From Rostratula benghalensis (Eukaryota; Chordata; Aves; Charadriiformes; Rostratulidae): a DNA stretch of 64,000 bases. The translations under genes and the position numbers were made by a program. A model generated the notes under the pieces. The model had not been told where the DNA came from. It made no database searches and saw only the letters and a list, made by a program, of their open reading frames with translations. The stretch is taken from the NCBI GenBank assembly GCA_013399305.1, contig VXAI01000197.1, forward strand, positions 1,044,874 through 1,108,873. Reading direction: 5' to 3'. This document shows, piece after piece, positions 24,301 to 36,400 of the stretch (the first letter of the stretch is position 1; every line of letters begins with the position of its first letter).

Positions 24301-25590
24301 TTTTCTCCCTTTGCTCTGAGTGCTCGCACCCCTTCCCCGGCCCCATGCCTGCTTGAACTCCTGATCTTATCCCTGCTGCTGTCCATTTGATCAAAACATG
24401 CTATTCAGGGACTTACTGCAGATGGGGCAAGAATGAGGGGAAACAGAAAACTTTCTTTTTTTGTGAGGTTTCCAAAAAAGACCACCCTCGAGCTTTGGCT
24501 TCAAATGTATCACAGCACTGTAAGTCCACAGATTCCTGTGTTCTCCTTCACAAAATCCTGTGAGCCTTTAAACAGAAAGGCCCCTAACAGTTTGCTCCCC
24601 ATGGCTCTGTCAAAGCAACAACATGCTTGCATAAATATTGTTCGGCTCTAACCCTTTCCATGTGCTTATACCACAGGAAGTTCACTTTCTTCTAAAGAGC
24701 CTGAACATGAGTGGGGGTAAGGATGAGTCTGTGAAGTATGAATTACCCTTTTAGAGACAGCTGGGACTTGAGAGAATGAAGGGTTTGCAGTGTAACAAGT
24801 AAGAACAGGAAGAAACAGAGCTGTGGAGAAAAAGAAATAAATCAGAGGCATAAGCAGAAGAATAAATGCCTCCTTTCTGGGACCTAAGGGTCTTCCTAAA
24901 TAATCTCAGCAAGGAATGTTACAGTGATGGGATATGGTCATTAATGCCAGCACTGTAACTTTTCAACAGTACAGAAAAATAAAGGATCTTCTCTGAAGAG
25001 CAAGTGGTAAAGATCAAATAACACTCAACGTGAGAATCCCCTGAATAACATCAAACAATATCTCTCTTGAGCGTTTGCTCATTGTTTCAGTGATAAACAG
25101 AGGTAAAAGGTGAAGATGTTATACCTCTGTGACCTTAAGAAGCTCTGGGTGGCAATTTCCTATTTACTTGCAAGTAGAGAGCATGACGAGGAGGAACTGG
25201 GAAGTAATACCCCCTATTTTATTTAGAGTATCCCTGGTTAGTAACACACTTCAGGGAATGGAAAGCTGTAGCTGGACCAGAAAAAGGAGACAAATACCTA
25301 GTTTCAGCTCAAATTCTTCCTACACTCTCAGAGCATAGTAGCTGTGCTTGAGAAGATTGTGTCACTGACTCATATCTTCTCTCTCTGGAGACAACTCTCT
25401 TTCAGCTCTTCTTGTGGAGAGAAGAAGATACATATTTCTGATTGGTAGAAGGGCAGGAAAGAAAGTAAATTATCATGTCCACTCGCTCTTCCACAACCTT
25501 CCCATTTATTCCAGGTTAGAAACCACTGTGATGCTCTTAAATAGTGATTAATGACAATTCTGAGTCAGTCAATCACTATAAGTCTGGAAC
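21332..25590. other. Unique non-coding DNA
   Basis: No recognisable gene or transposon. A TTTG-rich run lies at 21788-21811. Frames on both strands are below 100 codons. The strongly charged minus-strand frame at 24192-24386 reflects a pyrimidine-rich plus strand rather than a recognised protein. Confidence 0.55.
21788..21811. repeat. (TTTG)n microsatellite
   Basis: Four to five units of TTTG with one interruption (GCTT). Confidence 0.7.
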
Positions 25591-25614
25591 AACAACAACG
25601 ACAACAACAACAAA
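25591..25614. repeat. (AAC)n microsatellite
   Basis: About eight AAC units with a single ACG interruption. It ends just before a TATAAAA at 25619-25625. Confidence 0.85.
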
Positions 25615-28600
25615 CCCCTATAAAACATAAGAGCTGGAAGTTTTGAGGATGAGAAGTGAAGGGAGAAGGAAGGAGAGAGGCAGTCTGCCTGACTAGTGGG
25701 TTCAACAGTTTTTGGCGGCCCAACAAGAGTTCATACCAGCCATCTGTTCCAGGCTTCTGAAAGCCCATCCCCCCCGTTCAGAGGAAAAATACAATATGTA
25801 CTGAAAAAACATAACTCAGACATTCAGAATGCTCTCTATCATTCTGAATATTCATGTATTTGTCAGAAGCATGCACCAGGATGCTTCAGGGTTTTGTGGT
25901 GCTCTGTTTTATTACTTCTGAAGAATATATTTGATTTCAGATCTTGGACACCTGTATCTTGTTTTCTACTCCAACAAACTCCAGACAATCTACCACTACA
26001 CAGTTTGATTCTAGTTCATGTACCCCATAAAAGTTCTGCTTAATATATGTTAGGGTTGTTTATATGACATAACAATACTTTTGTTCTTTTCCAAGTAGTT
26101 CGGGTTTATCTTAGTTTTAGCCATTTTTAAGCTAGTCATGTAGACCAAACCACTTATCTAGACCCCTGTTATAATAAGGAGAGAGCAAGGAATGTCCAAT
26201 GGTGATTCATCCTGCCTATTTTACCAAAAATAGCTGTTGTACAGAAGATCTACTTGGTACTTGTATTCTATAGTAATGCTGGTTTTGCACCAATAATGGA
26301 AAAAATATTAAAACAACGTGACAGTATTCAACTTCACACAAACAACCCCTTGTCAGGGTTTGGCAGGGGTCTTTGTGTGGAACATCAGTCCCTGGTCTGT
26401 CTGGTCTGTTTGACCTTTTCTTTGTTCTGGTTCTTTTTTCTTTTTTTACTTTTTTGGACAAGTGACCAAAACGCAATATTCTTGTGTGTGAGATTTATGT
26501 TCTTGCTCTTTTTATCTCCCTCTTTACCCTATACTTCCATTTAGCTCTGTTTTTTCTTTATGTATATTTTTATTTTATATTAGCATGGGTTTCTGTTGTG
26601 CTCTGGAAACTCTTTCAATTATAGTTATTATCCCATATGTGTCCAGTCCTTAAAAGAAATGCTGTATTTCCTGAAATAATTACCACCTTTTTTTTCACCT
26701 TTACATAGGTTTATGTACATTTAACTCCTCCTTTTCCCGTGAATGTTACTTCATAGTGGAGTTTTGCCCCTTGGAGATCAACATGACCAGAATTTTTGTT
26801 GCTTTCTCAGTATGGTCCATAAGAAACTTTAGATCTTTCTCTTACAGCTGCACTTAATCAAATATAGATTCCTTTAGGAAAATAGCAATGCTAACTTCCT
26901 TGTGTTAAATTTTTCTTTTGAAAAATCTTGAAATCTACTAATATGCAAGAAAACTACCCGACTTTTCCAGACAGTTCTGGCCGTTTGACTTGTTCCCTCC
27001 ACAGGATTATATTTCCTGCATGTGGATTATGTGATCCTGAGTCATTCCCTCTGAGAACACTTAGAGAAAATGGGTTGTGGTGCATGTCGACCCCCACACC
27101 ATTTTGTTTGTCTAACACAGCAACTTGCGTGCATTCAGTGCAAAGCTGAGAACTTAAACACTCGGAAAGCAGGAGATGCAGAGTTAAGCTGAAAGCCTAA
27201 CTTTTTGCCTGCTGTGAGGGGGCTTTATTTGATTACTTTGTTTGTTTGTGCATTTATTTTTGGAGAAGGATGAGCTGTCCATTGTTTTATTTTATGAAAT
27301 TAAGAAAACTGAACTATTGTTGAGGAGTCCTAGAGTGTGGGATGGGCTCTTATTTGGGTTCCTAAAATAAAACAAAATTAATTAAACTATAACTCTTTCT
27401 ACTTAGTTTATGGCTTAAAAGATAGTGCCTTTTTATTGTTATGCATTCTTTAGTAATTATTACCACTCATAGTACGGTGCAGACTAGAAAACCTGCCTTA
27501 ATAGCACAGAGATGTCCAGTTCATATCCCTCAGTTATTATATATTTTTATTGTTGCAAGGCTGTGATCTAGTGCCCTTGGCATAACTCACAAACACATCA
27601 TGAACAATATCTTAAAAGGGGAACAGTATAATTCAGCATTGCTTAACAGTAGCAGGACACACATTACCATTTTGCTTCATTTTTGCAGTCCTAGATGCAT
27701 TAGGCTCTGTTAAAATTCACATTGCTTAAATGGACCCAGCTCACTAACTGTTCTGAGTCACTCTGCACATACGGTTGGTTACTGGAAGACCCTCTAGAAA
27801 CTGTGTCAGAGGCTGAAAAAAAGTGTTCATTCTGCTTTATGGGACCTGATAGCACAGAAAATTATTGATTTCCCCCGGACCTTTTGGGCTGTGGTACTGA
27901 AAATCACAGCTGCCAGAGCCGGCCCTGGCTCAGCCCATCGGTATGGTTCAGTTAAATGCAGTGCTAAATGCACTGTTGTTTTCTCTCTGTATTTTCTGAA
28001 GTCCTTAATGTTAGATTGACTTAGGTTTTCATCTATTTTTCAACTAATATCAGTTTTCTGTGTAGTTATTCTCTGTTCCCATGCCTTGCAGAGAAACATA
28101 TTGAAAATAACTCTTTACGTGAAGCACTTAAATTCTTGGAAATCTGATTGAGCAGATTTAGCACTAAAAGGCAAAACCTGTAGCACTTAGAAGTCCACAA
28201 GTCTAAATTTCATCTCAAAAATAAGGAATTGCCAACTGGAGTTTATACTCAGGGTTTTGTACAAGTAGAAGCTACGTATTTGTTCAGACCATCCTGGGAC
28301 TCAAGAGAATCACGATGCAAAGTAGAATGGGCTTCTCAGGTGTGAAGATTACTTAGTTATAGAGAATAACTCTCTTTATTCTGACCACTGCCAACAGCAC
28401 AGAACAAAAGAGAAAGGTTTAGGATCAAACAACAGCTGGAAGAGAGTACATAAATAATTAGGGAAATAGTGTGCAATGAGAATGTTAAAACTGCCTGTGG
28501 ATTTGCAGGTAATTGCAGGTGGAAGTGGAATTGTCTCATTCAATGCAGCAACACCAAAAGAGACTCAAGATTTTTAAATGGTTGATTCAGGCCCTGTATT

Positions 28601-30752
28601 CACTATGATATGACTAAACTGTGTGTGAGGTGAAATTCACTCCTTCTACATCTAATATTACACCTGTGAGCTGTAATATAGAATTGGATGCAACTGGTCA
28701 TATACTGAAATACATGCCACATTTTTGTAAATTCAGCGCTTAGGAAAGATATTTATTCTTTTAAAAGTTCATATAAAGAAAAACTATTGCTCTGAAATAT
28801 GTTAAATTTAACTATTACTTTATACTTTGTGTTTATACTTTGAAGATTTTTTTAAGAATTGCTATTGCACTGCCATATTTTTGTCATTAAACTCCTAGTT
28901 TAGCATGACATTTTCCTTATTTTTTACCAGATAATGAATATCTGTTTTGTTTCTTTACTTTTCTTGAGTATACTGCTTTTGTCTCCCCAGTCTTCTGCAG
29001 TGTAATAACAATTTTAATTTCAGATATGAAATAGATGCCTAAAATATCATGTAAGATTTGCTTACACTTTTCAAATTGCTCTTAAAGGGACTGCTAATTG
29101 TGAGACAGCCTATGAAGCAAATTGTTACAGACAAGCCTGGTAATAAATTATTATTTGGGACATATCTTTATTAAGTGGAAGATTTGGAAAAAATCTCACT
29201 AGGCCTCTTCTATCAAGACCATATATTTACAAGAAAACATAAATGCTTTAATTGTTCTGGGCAAGGTATCAGATCATGGATTACCTGGGAAGGCCACAAA
29301 TCTTTTCAATGCAAATTTAAATGCATATATAAAAGCAAGATTCCATCTAAAGATGAATATTCCTTTATTTTCCTCTGATCAGAGGTCACAGACAACACCC
29401 TGACTTAGCAGATGGGGCTTCATAATAATTTTTAATGGAACTTTACATTTTCACAATATTTCCTTAATCCTGGGCTGCCACTGCAGAATGTCCATGGGTG
29501 CATTGTGAAACCCTTTGACAATGTGTTTTGATGGGGTGAGTCTTCAAAGGTTGTATGCCAGCAGTTATTTCTTAATGTATTGATGCATCAGTTAACTCAT
29601 TCTGTTACTTTTCATGCAATCTGCTCTGGCTCTCTCAAAGCCGAAGGCTCTGGCAGTTTCTGATCTGGCTTGCAAATGGTATTGTACATAGAAGAAAATT
29701 TTGTATTTCAATGAAATTATTTTTAAAATTACAATGAAGAGTTTTTCATGAAGATGATTAATTGTTAAAGTCTTAAAAGACTCTAAAATGTCTGAATGTT
29801 TTTTAAAAATTGCTTAATATTATGCCATGGTACTCTGTGTAATTAGGAATGATCTCCATATTTATAAAAAATTTCTTAGCACAAGTCTTTTTACAAGTTA
29901 TCACAACTTAATGCTGAAATATCAGTTCTAAATTATACTCGATTCATGCCATCTAGTCTTTCAGTCTTCTGACATCTTTGGTTTATTATCAAAACACTAC
30001 CCATCTCATCTGTTCTCATTCTAATGATCTTTGCATGCTTTCTCAGGTAAAGTCAAAGCTAAGCTCCTTGTATCAAAATGTATTTGCATTTAGAAAAGAC
30101 TTTCATGGCATTCCTGTTAATTTTATGTGTTGCTTCTTTAAGAAAAGAATTTATATGTTTTTATTGATATTTTCATTTTTTTCCCTCTGAAAAAATGATT
30201 TTAATGTGGAGTCCCACTTAAAAATCAATGACACAACCTGACTCAGGGTTTGACACTGAAAATCTATACTAGTCTCAGTGGACACGAATTTCATAAGCTT
30301 AGAATCTGAAGACACATTATACAAAAAACTCTCCCCTGGAGTAAAGTGTCAACTAAGTAACAGCACATCTTAACAAATCAGTCTAATTGGCACTATTCCA
30401 ATACAGGGAATGCTTATATTGAGGTAAACTATATATACATATTTAAGAGTGTGTGTGTTTGGAAGTAATACCTATCAAATCCCAAAAAAAGTTAGGTTAT
30501 GAATTACTTCTGTACTTGTTTACACTTTAGACTCAATTTATCTGTGACATACCACTCCTTAGTATTGTCTCATGGTGATACTAGAAATATTTGGATGTTC
30601 ACAATAAAGACTGATTAAGCTACAGTTAATTAAAAATAGGATTTAATTAAGAACATAAAGTAAATTGAATGGGTGGCCTGATATGGAAATGCCAAGAAGA
30701 AAGGTTTTCAGTTCTTTGGGATCAGATAGATAGAAGTAGAGGGGGTAGGAAA

Positions 30753-30782
30753 GAAAAGGGAAAAGGAAAAGGAAAAGGAAAA
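30753..30782. repeat. (AAAAGG)n hexanucleotide repeat
   Basis: Five hexamer units, the first slightly altered by an extra G. The purines are all on the plus strand, in a longer polypurine stretch beginning near 30734. Confidence 0.85.
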
Positions 30783-31321
30783 TGACCTAACAAGGATTAT
30801 GGTGAACTTCAATCAGTTTATGGAAAATATCATGTGATGACTCCAGAAGTTCCTTTCCATTCTACATTTCTATAGCTTCCCCTGAGCCCAACACAAGACC
30901 AGTGACATTTAAGTGACATTTAAAGGTATCTCAGTGATATTATAAGTATGACATTCAAAAGCAATAAAAGCAAATATTTTTCTATCTTGTGTGTAATCGC
31001 CTTCAAGGAACTGTTGCCAAAGTTTTGCCATAAAAAAGTTTTAAGCCAAAACATAGTTGGTCTGAAACACAGGTTAAATCTCACAATGCCTTATAAAATT
31101 TGTCTTACATGTTGTAGCAGATATTATGCCTTGCTTGTCATAATTTAAATTGGTATCAAGTTTTTTACACTTTCTTTGAGGTATCTTCTTTAAGGCCATC
31201 ACCAAAATAAATTACTTTATTAGAATGATTTTGGAGGGTCCAGTACTTCCAAGACTCCCATGAATCACTGTGAAACCAACTGCATTGTTAGGGAGACAAC
31301 ATTAATGAACAGAAACACCCA

Positions 31322-31352
31322 TCTATATATAAAATATTTATATATATGTATA
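31322..31352. repeat. AT-rich alternating tract
   Basis: TATATA-type alternating runs separated by AAAATATT. Low-complexity sequence only. Confidence 0.6.
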
Positions 31353-32080
31353 AAATAACATCTATACTGAATACAGGGAATGGAGATTCTGGGTTCTTGT
31401 GTCCTGTTTCTGAATCAAGTTGCTGGCCAGGTCATTTCAGGGTGACTTTTACAATTTGCTCTTTTTATAAAATAGGGATAGTGTTATTTTCTTCCTTCAA
31501 ACAAGCATTTTGAGGTAGAATCAAGTTATGTTTCTGAAGTGATTTGTAATATTAAAGAGAAAGTTAGGACATGAAAATGCATAATGTGTTTAAGCAGAAA
31601 GTAATAAATAGATATTGAGTCAAAAATAGCGTCCTGCTAATATTTTATTGTTATTATTTGCATTGGTATTTTGAAAATGTTATTTAAAATATTTATGGGA
31701 TATAGGAAATGTCACTCTACAGACATACACACAAAAGACAGACAATGAAAAGTTAGAATGAATGACAGAACCCTGATGACAAATGACGAAAAATATAAGT
31801 GGTTACAGAAAAGCATCATTTATGAGCTAACAGAAGACTGTATCACTGCAGTGTATATAAGTATAGTGCAACAATGATTTTGATGACTCTATATCACAAC
31901 TCTGTGATACAAATTATGAAATAAAACAAAAAACGACATGGGGCCAAAGATAAGTCAGTTTACATTATGCTATAAATGAAAAATAACAAACAGCCTGGAA
32001 ACAGGCAAATATTGCAGGATAGGAAAATGACAACTTCAGGCTCATCTTTAATAACCTTAAAGATTTATCACTCCATTTAC

Positions 32081-32289
32081 CTGCTGAAACTCTAGGCAAT
32101 TTTTCTGTTGTCTGTCTGGTACCTCGAGTTATTATACAAAGAACAAGCAGCAGATACACAGCAAAGGAGAAACTGAAGAGGAGACCGAAGAGAAAATATC
32201 CTAGAGATGACCACTGTGACCATGTTAGTTCAAATAGGCCAGTCCTCACATGTGTGGCAGCCCTTGATTCAAAGCTTATTTGGACTTGT
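32081..32289 (-). other. Candidate internal exon encoding a membrane span (minus strand)
   Basis: On the minus strand an acceptor-like CCTGTTTTAG precedes 32289 and a donor CAG|GTAAAT follows 32081. The 209-nt block between them is open in one frame (one base, 69 codons, one base). The product has a region with W-S-Q-W, then a hydrophobic segment of about 24 residues (beginning LGYFLFGLLF), then a basic TRGTRQ stretch, as expected for a membrane-spanning helix followed by a cytosolic side. It is thus possibly one exon of a membrane protein. I recognise no family, and no partner exon can be joined with confidence: the phase does not match the candidate at 33510-33853 directly. Hydrophobic readings also arise by chance in T-rich DNA. 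Confidence 0.27.
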
Positions 32290-32295
32290 CTAAAA

Positions 32296-33509
32296 CAGGC
32301 ACAGGGATTTCCAAACAATGATAATAAATAATGTTCCTTCAACTGAAACTCATTCTCAAGAGAGAGTCTATGAACACATTTTTCTGATGAGTAACGAACA
32401 GCTCATTCCTTGTTGCAGTACCCATTTTCATGAGTTTCAGCAGTGATTTCAGATGATTTCAGTTATAGTTGAGACTAAGGCTGGGTGTTGCAGACACAAA
32501 TCACTGTCATTGAAGATTTTCTCCAAAGTCTGTCTATTGAAAGGTCCTCCTTTTATTCAACTCGTTATTTTTTTTTCTATTTCCTCATGATGATGACCTG
32601 AATGTGATCAGAAGACAGCTGCCATTCAGGACAATATTTACTGAAAATGGCAATACTCTTTCTTACTAATCTTTTCTGCCCATGTCAACTGATACAGGGT
32701 TGGCAGGTCTCCACCACCAGCCTCAGTACAGCTTTTTACTCTGTTTATCCATCAGAAACAGATACAGATTTTTTCCCAAATTTCTGTTTTCTGATGGTTT
32801 AATCTACCCCCTTTCTAGTGGTTTTGGTTTTGGTTTTTTAATCAAGGGTTCCAAATTCATGACTTGTGGCGGCTTTTGGGCCAGTCAAGAGCATGGCAGA
32901 CATCACCAAGTCCAGAATAGGCAGAATAGGCAGAATAGTTCAGAATTCAGATCGCCTTGCTTGATTGTGACCTTCATAGAGATGTATACTTGTCCTAGGG
33001 ACCCTGTGCTCACAGTTCTAGACATCTTCTGTCATGGATTGTTTCTTTCGGTTTTGGAGCCCGGTCTGCCAACTATGGCAACATGTGAGTGCATATACAA
33101 TGTCCATAAATGTCCAGTTACCAGATGCTCAGAATTAGTCTTCAGATTCCAGTCCATTCATAGATAGGATATGAAAAAAAGATTAGAACACATAAAGTGC
33201 TGAATTACCCTTACTCCACAGCAAACTCGGCACATTATAACAAATTTGGAAGACGCCATGTTGGTGAAAAATAACAGGGTCTGAAGTCCATGATCTAACC
33301 ATCCAGAGTTCTAACCATCATAATGCTTAGTAAATGGGGTAATCTGAACAGGTGATCATCACTAGTGTCTGTGACCTCATATAAATATCTGTGGAAATAA
33401 CAATTTTTGCAAAAGCAGACTCCTGAATGGATTGGTGTGTTCTGATTGGAGTAGAAGATCCCCATATTCCCAAGGCTATAATACTGTATAGTACTGTGTC
33501 TCCTTTTAC
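32296..33509. other. Non-coding or uncertain; includes a 161-codon plus-strand frame
   Basis: The plus-strand frame 32682-33167 is long but has no domain I recognise. It crosses a 9-bp tandem repeat at 32913-32938, which gives the repeated residues QNR. I therefore do not call it a gene. The rest shows nothing supportable. Confidence 0.4.
32913..32938. repeat. 9-bp tandem repeat (GCAGAATAG)
   Basis: Nearly three copies of a 9-bp unit (the first starts CCAGAATAG), followed by a partly similar TTCAGAATTCAG. Confidence 0.8.
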
Positions 33510-33853
33510 CGTCTCTAAATTGGGAAGTTCTTCAATAACTTGAAGACAAGGTTTGAGAGAAGGTGAAGATGGACAGGCTGCCCAGGGTGTCGGTGAAATC
33601 TCTGTTACAGGAGAACTTAAAAATGTGACTGGAAAAGGCCTTGGGCAACCAGATCCAGCTGTGATGCCAGCTCTGTTATGAGCAGGAGGTAGGACATGGT
33701 GACCTCCATAGGTGGCCACAGGTCTCTGTCCCACTGTAAAGCCAAGAATATTGGCAACAGCTGCTGCCATTGCTGCCTCTGCCTTCAGCTGTGAGGGTCC
33801 TACAAATTCAGTGGCACTACTTTGTGTCACATTAGCAGGTCCCGCCCTGTCTC
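33510..33853 (-). other. Candidate exon in a 167-codon open frame (minus strand)
   Basis: The minus-strand frame 33327-33830 is the longest ungapped open frame outside the transposons. An acceptor-like CTGCAAG lies before 33853 and a donor-like ACG|GTAAAA after 33510, giving 344 nt (two bases plus 114 codons) in phase 0. The translation contains AEAAMAAAVANILGFTVGQ and CLQVIEELPNLET, which look protein-like but match no family I know. Doubts: the acceptor's pyrimidine tract is weak, and the plus strand has a stronger acceptor-like site (CCTTGCAG) ending at 33860. Confidence 0.22.
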
Positions 33854-33860
33854 CTTGCAG

Positions 33861-34033
33861 AGATCAAACACCAACCCTTCCACCCTTCCCAAGAAGCAGA
33901 GAAGCATGTTGTCCAGAAATCCAATGCCAGAACAGAAAACCACACTGAACCACTATTTTTGTCTCCCACTGGAAATGAATCCGAGCTTTCTGCTGAATTC
34001 ATTTTTGATGGGAACTCAAACTGAGCTGGAACA
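33861..34033 (+). other. Alternative plus-strand candidate exon next to a good acceptor site
   Basis: The plus strand has a pyrimidine-rich tract ending CTCCTTGCAG at 33860. Read after two carried-over bases, the following sequence is open to a stop at about 34022. The product is hydrophilic, acidic and Asn-rich (for example NESELSAEFIFDGNSN), which would fit a C-terminal exon. A second plus-strand frame (33822-34091) is also open. Only one of this and the minus-strand candidate at 33510-33853 need be right, and both may be chance. No family was recognised. Confidence 0.17.
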
Positions 34034-34091
34034 ATTTTGGCCCCAGCTAAATGGAGAAACATCTGGTTCTAGTCCCTGTCTGCAAGGCTGA

Positions 34092-35637
34092 AGAGACCTA
34101 AAGACTTCCAGGACAGTTAGAAACAAGAGGTTATTAAATAGATCCTTTCTGATATGTTTCCTCAGTAATCCAGGCATGGATGAAGAGAGCTTTGCGGGGG
34201 TCACTACAAGTATAATTTGATTGACTAAATGTGATTACTGTAGCACACAAAAAAAATCTTTTTATTTTTTTCTTAAAAAAACTCTTATGCTACTTTTTGA
34301 AAATCTCCCTTTGAACTGCTTACCTCCTGCAATTTATGTTCTCAGCATAGAGGTGCTCATATTCTATGTATCCCTTCATTCACATCCGCCCCTCCCCTTG
34401 CTGTGTGGCCCCCTTTTCTAAAACTGCAAGTAGAATCATTTCCTTTATTCTAAGATAAAATGATTTATAATCAATTAATAAGCATTGCTGAGACTTTTGT
34501 TTGCCTGAAGCATCATTTCCTATTCAGTTTTTGCATCTGAACTATTCAGCATTGCCTTTTGGTTCTCTCTGAAAATACTCTTGAGAAGCCATGCTTATCA
34601 ACCAAGAAGCATCCAACAGCAAGGCATGTGCATTTATAAAAAGACTATCACTTTTGTGCTAACTTTGATTGCCAATTTCTACACTTAAAATGAAAATGAA
34701 GCTGGTGGTAAAGCCACACTGCTAGATATCTGAATTCATTGCACTGAATTATGTGAATTTCCTTTCTTTCCTTCAATTCCCTCAAGTGGCATAGATTAAT
34801 TTATAGAGTGTATGTGTTTTTAACATCTGCAAAATTCTCATGTGGATTGATGCGCTGAGAATAAAACGTGAAGCAGCCATTACGAGGGTAGTGCAAACAT
34901 TATTCCCCTTGATAATTTTTGCACACCTGTATTTTTGAATGTCATTTTGGGAAGCGGGAGTGGAATAGGGGTAATTAGAGAAGTTACTTTACTGACACAG
35001 TAGGAGAAGTATAATTGCACAGGCCACAAAGCATAAAAAGCTGTGTTGAATGTGAGGACTGATTTTCCAAAGAGACTTGTGTGGAACCATTTTGAATCCA
35101 CAAAATTTGCTTTCCACAATAAATGACTCAGAATGCTTGCTTCTCTGAGCACCTGATTTACATTAGCAATTGGTTACTTAGAGGCACAAGCACTGTGATT
35201 TGTGTCCAAAAGTTGGTTTTGTACACAGATTTTCCTCATTAAAATGGGAGTTACTTGTTTTGAAATTTTTGTCCTGAGGTGCCTACAACTAAAATACAGT
35301 GTTTTTGAAAACATACTTAATACACCTCAGTTTGGTCACTCCATTGTTTCTTTGTGCCTTTAAATAAACTTGGGGAGTGGTAAAAGTTTACTCCTTTCAT
35401 CCTTTGATCACCTGTCAAAATGACAGCAACACCAACCAGTGTAATGATTTCTGGCTATCAGTGACTTAACCAGATGCAAACACCATGTTTTGTAGATCGT
35501 GTTGTCATTTTAACTTCACATTCTTCAAATTCCCCAATCTATTTTTCAGATGGTTTAAATTAGGGAGAAGGAGCTTATTCTCCGTGGAAGATGTTTCTGT
35601 AGAGTTCAAAGAGAAGCCTTAAAAAATTGGTAGTGGA
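34092..35637. other. Unique non-coding DNA
   Basis: Nothing recognisable. Short frames only. The sequence is AT-rich with T/A homopolymers near 34247-34282. Confidence 0.55.
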
Positions 35638-36400
35638 TCACAGAATAATTTGCGTCGGAAGGGATCTCTGGAGTTCAGTTTGTCCCATCTCCTTCTCAAA
35701 TCAGAGCTAACATCAAAGCTGGGTCAGCTCGCTCGGGACAATGTCCAGTCCAGTTCTGAAAGTCTCCAAGAACATCTCCACTGCCTCTTTGGGCAGCCTG
35801 TCCCTTTGCTTAACCACTATTGTTATGGAAAGATTTTTTTATATATCCAGACAGCATTTTCCCTGCCAAAATGTGCAACTGTTGCTTCTTGCCTTTTGCT
35901 ATGTGCCCCTGAGAAAAGTCTGACTTCATCTTCTCTGTAAACACCCGTTAGGTAGTGGAAGATGATAATTAGATCCATCCTTTGCCTTGTCTTCCCTAGA
36001 CCAAACAAATCCTCAGGCTCTCCTCTCACACCATGTGCTCCAGCCCCTAGCCATCTTAGTAACATTCTGCTTGACTTGCTTCAGCTTATTGATGTTTCGT
36101 GCACTATGAGGTTCAAAACTGGCTGCAGTGCTTCTTGCAAATGCTGAACAGAGGGGAATGACCATTCACCTTGGACTGCTGGCACCAGATAGGTCTGGTA
36201 AGGCAGCCTAGAATGTGATAAGCTTCTACTGCCTCAAGGGCTCAATGCTGACATATTCAATCTGTTGACCAGCAGATCTTTCTCTGTTTCCCAATTTGAG
36301 GTCATCCACAAACTTGATGGATGTCACCCAAGGCACTGAAAAAGGTGTTGGAACATCAGCCCCAGGATCAAAACCCATTGCAAGCATCTGCGCCTAGGCT
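35638..36400 (-). mobile_element. Old CR1 LINE fragment (minus strand)
   Basis: The block starts with TCACAGAATAATTTG, a degraded complement of the CR1 terminal octamer. It runs through the 3' UTR and ORF2 end-like sequence (the phrase AAGGGATCTCTGGAG, then CCTCTTTGGGCAGCCTG, then CTTGTCTTCCCTAGACCAAAC). It continues towards the RT region near 36300, where a decayed complement of the box around KLGD/ADDLK can be guessed. It is much more diverged than the 13-15 kb copies. The 5' edge near 36400 is uncertain; homology may extend to about 36560. Confidence 0.8.

Larger units (their letters stand above)
25615..32080. other. Unique AT-rich non-coding DNA
   Basis: About 6.5 kb with no gene or transposon that I can support. 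Contents noted: a possible LTR-edge remnant near 25619-25730 (see findings), TTTG runs near 27238-27250, an AAAAGG hexamer repeat at 30753-30782, a direct duplication AGTGACATTTA at about 30900-30921, and an AT alternating tract at 31322-31352. The frames at 25696-26043 and 26254-26544 have no motif. Confidence 0.5.

Noticed and set aside
32682..33167. 161-codon plus-strand open frame
   Set aside because: It crosses a 9-bp tandem repeat, has no recognised domain, and its hydrophobic stretches follow T-rich DNA. The evidence is too weak for a gene call.
6028..34000. A single large minus-strand membrane-protein gene (for example fibrocystin-like) linking the 33.5, 32.1 and 6.5 kb candidates
   Set aside because: The phases of the candidate exons do not join directly, the tail lacks the cysteine-rich motif I associate with fibrocystin, and no domain was recognised. 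Naming a gene would be invention.
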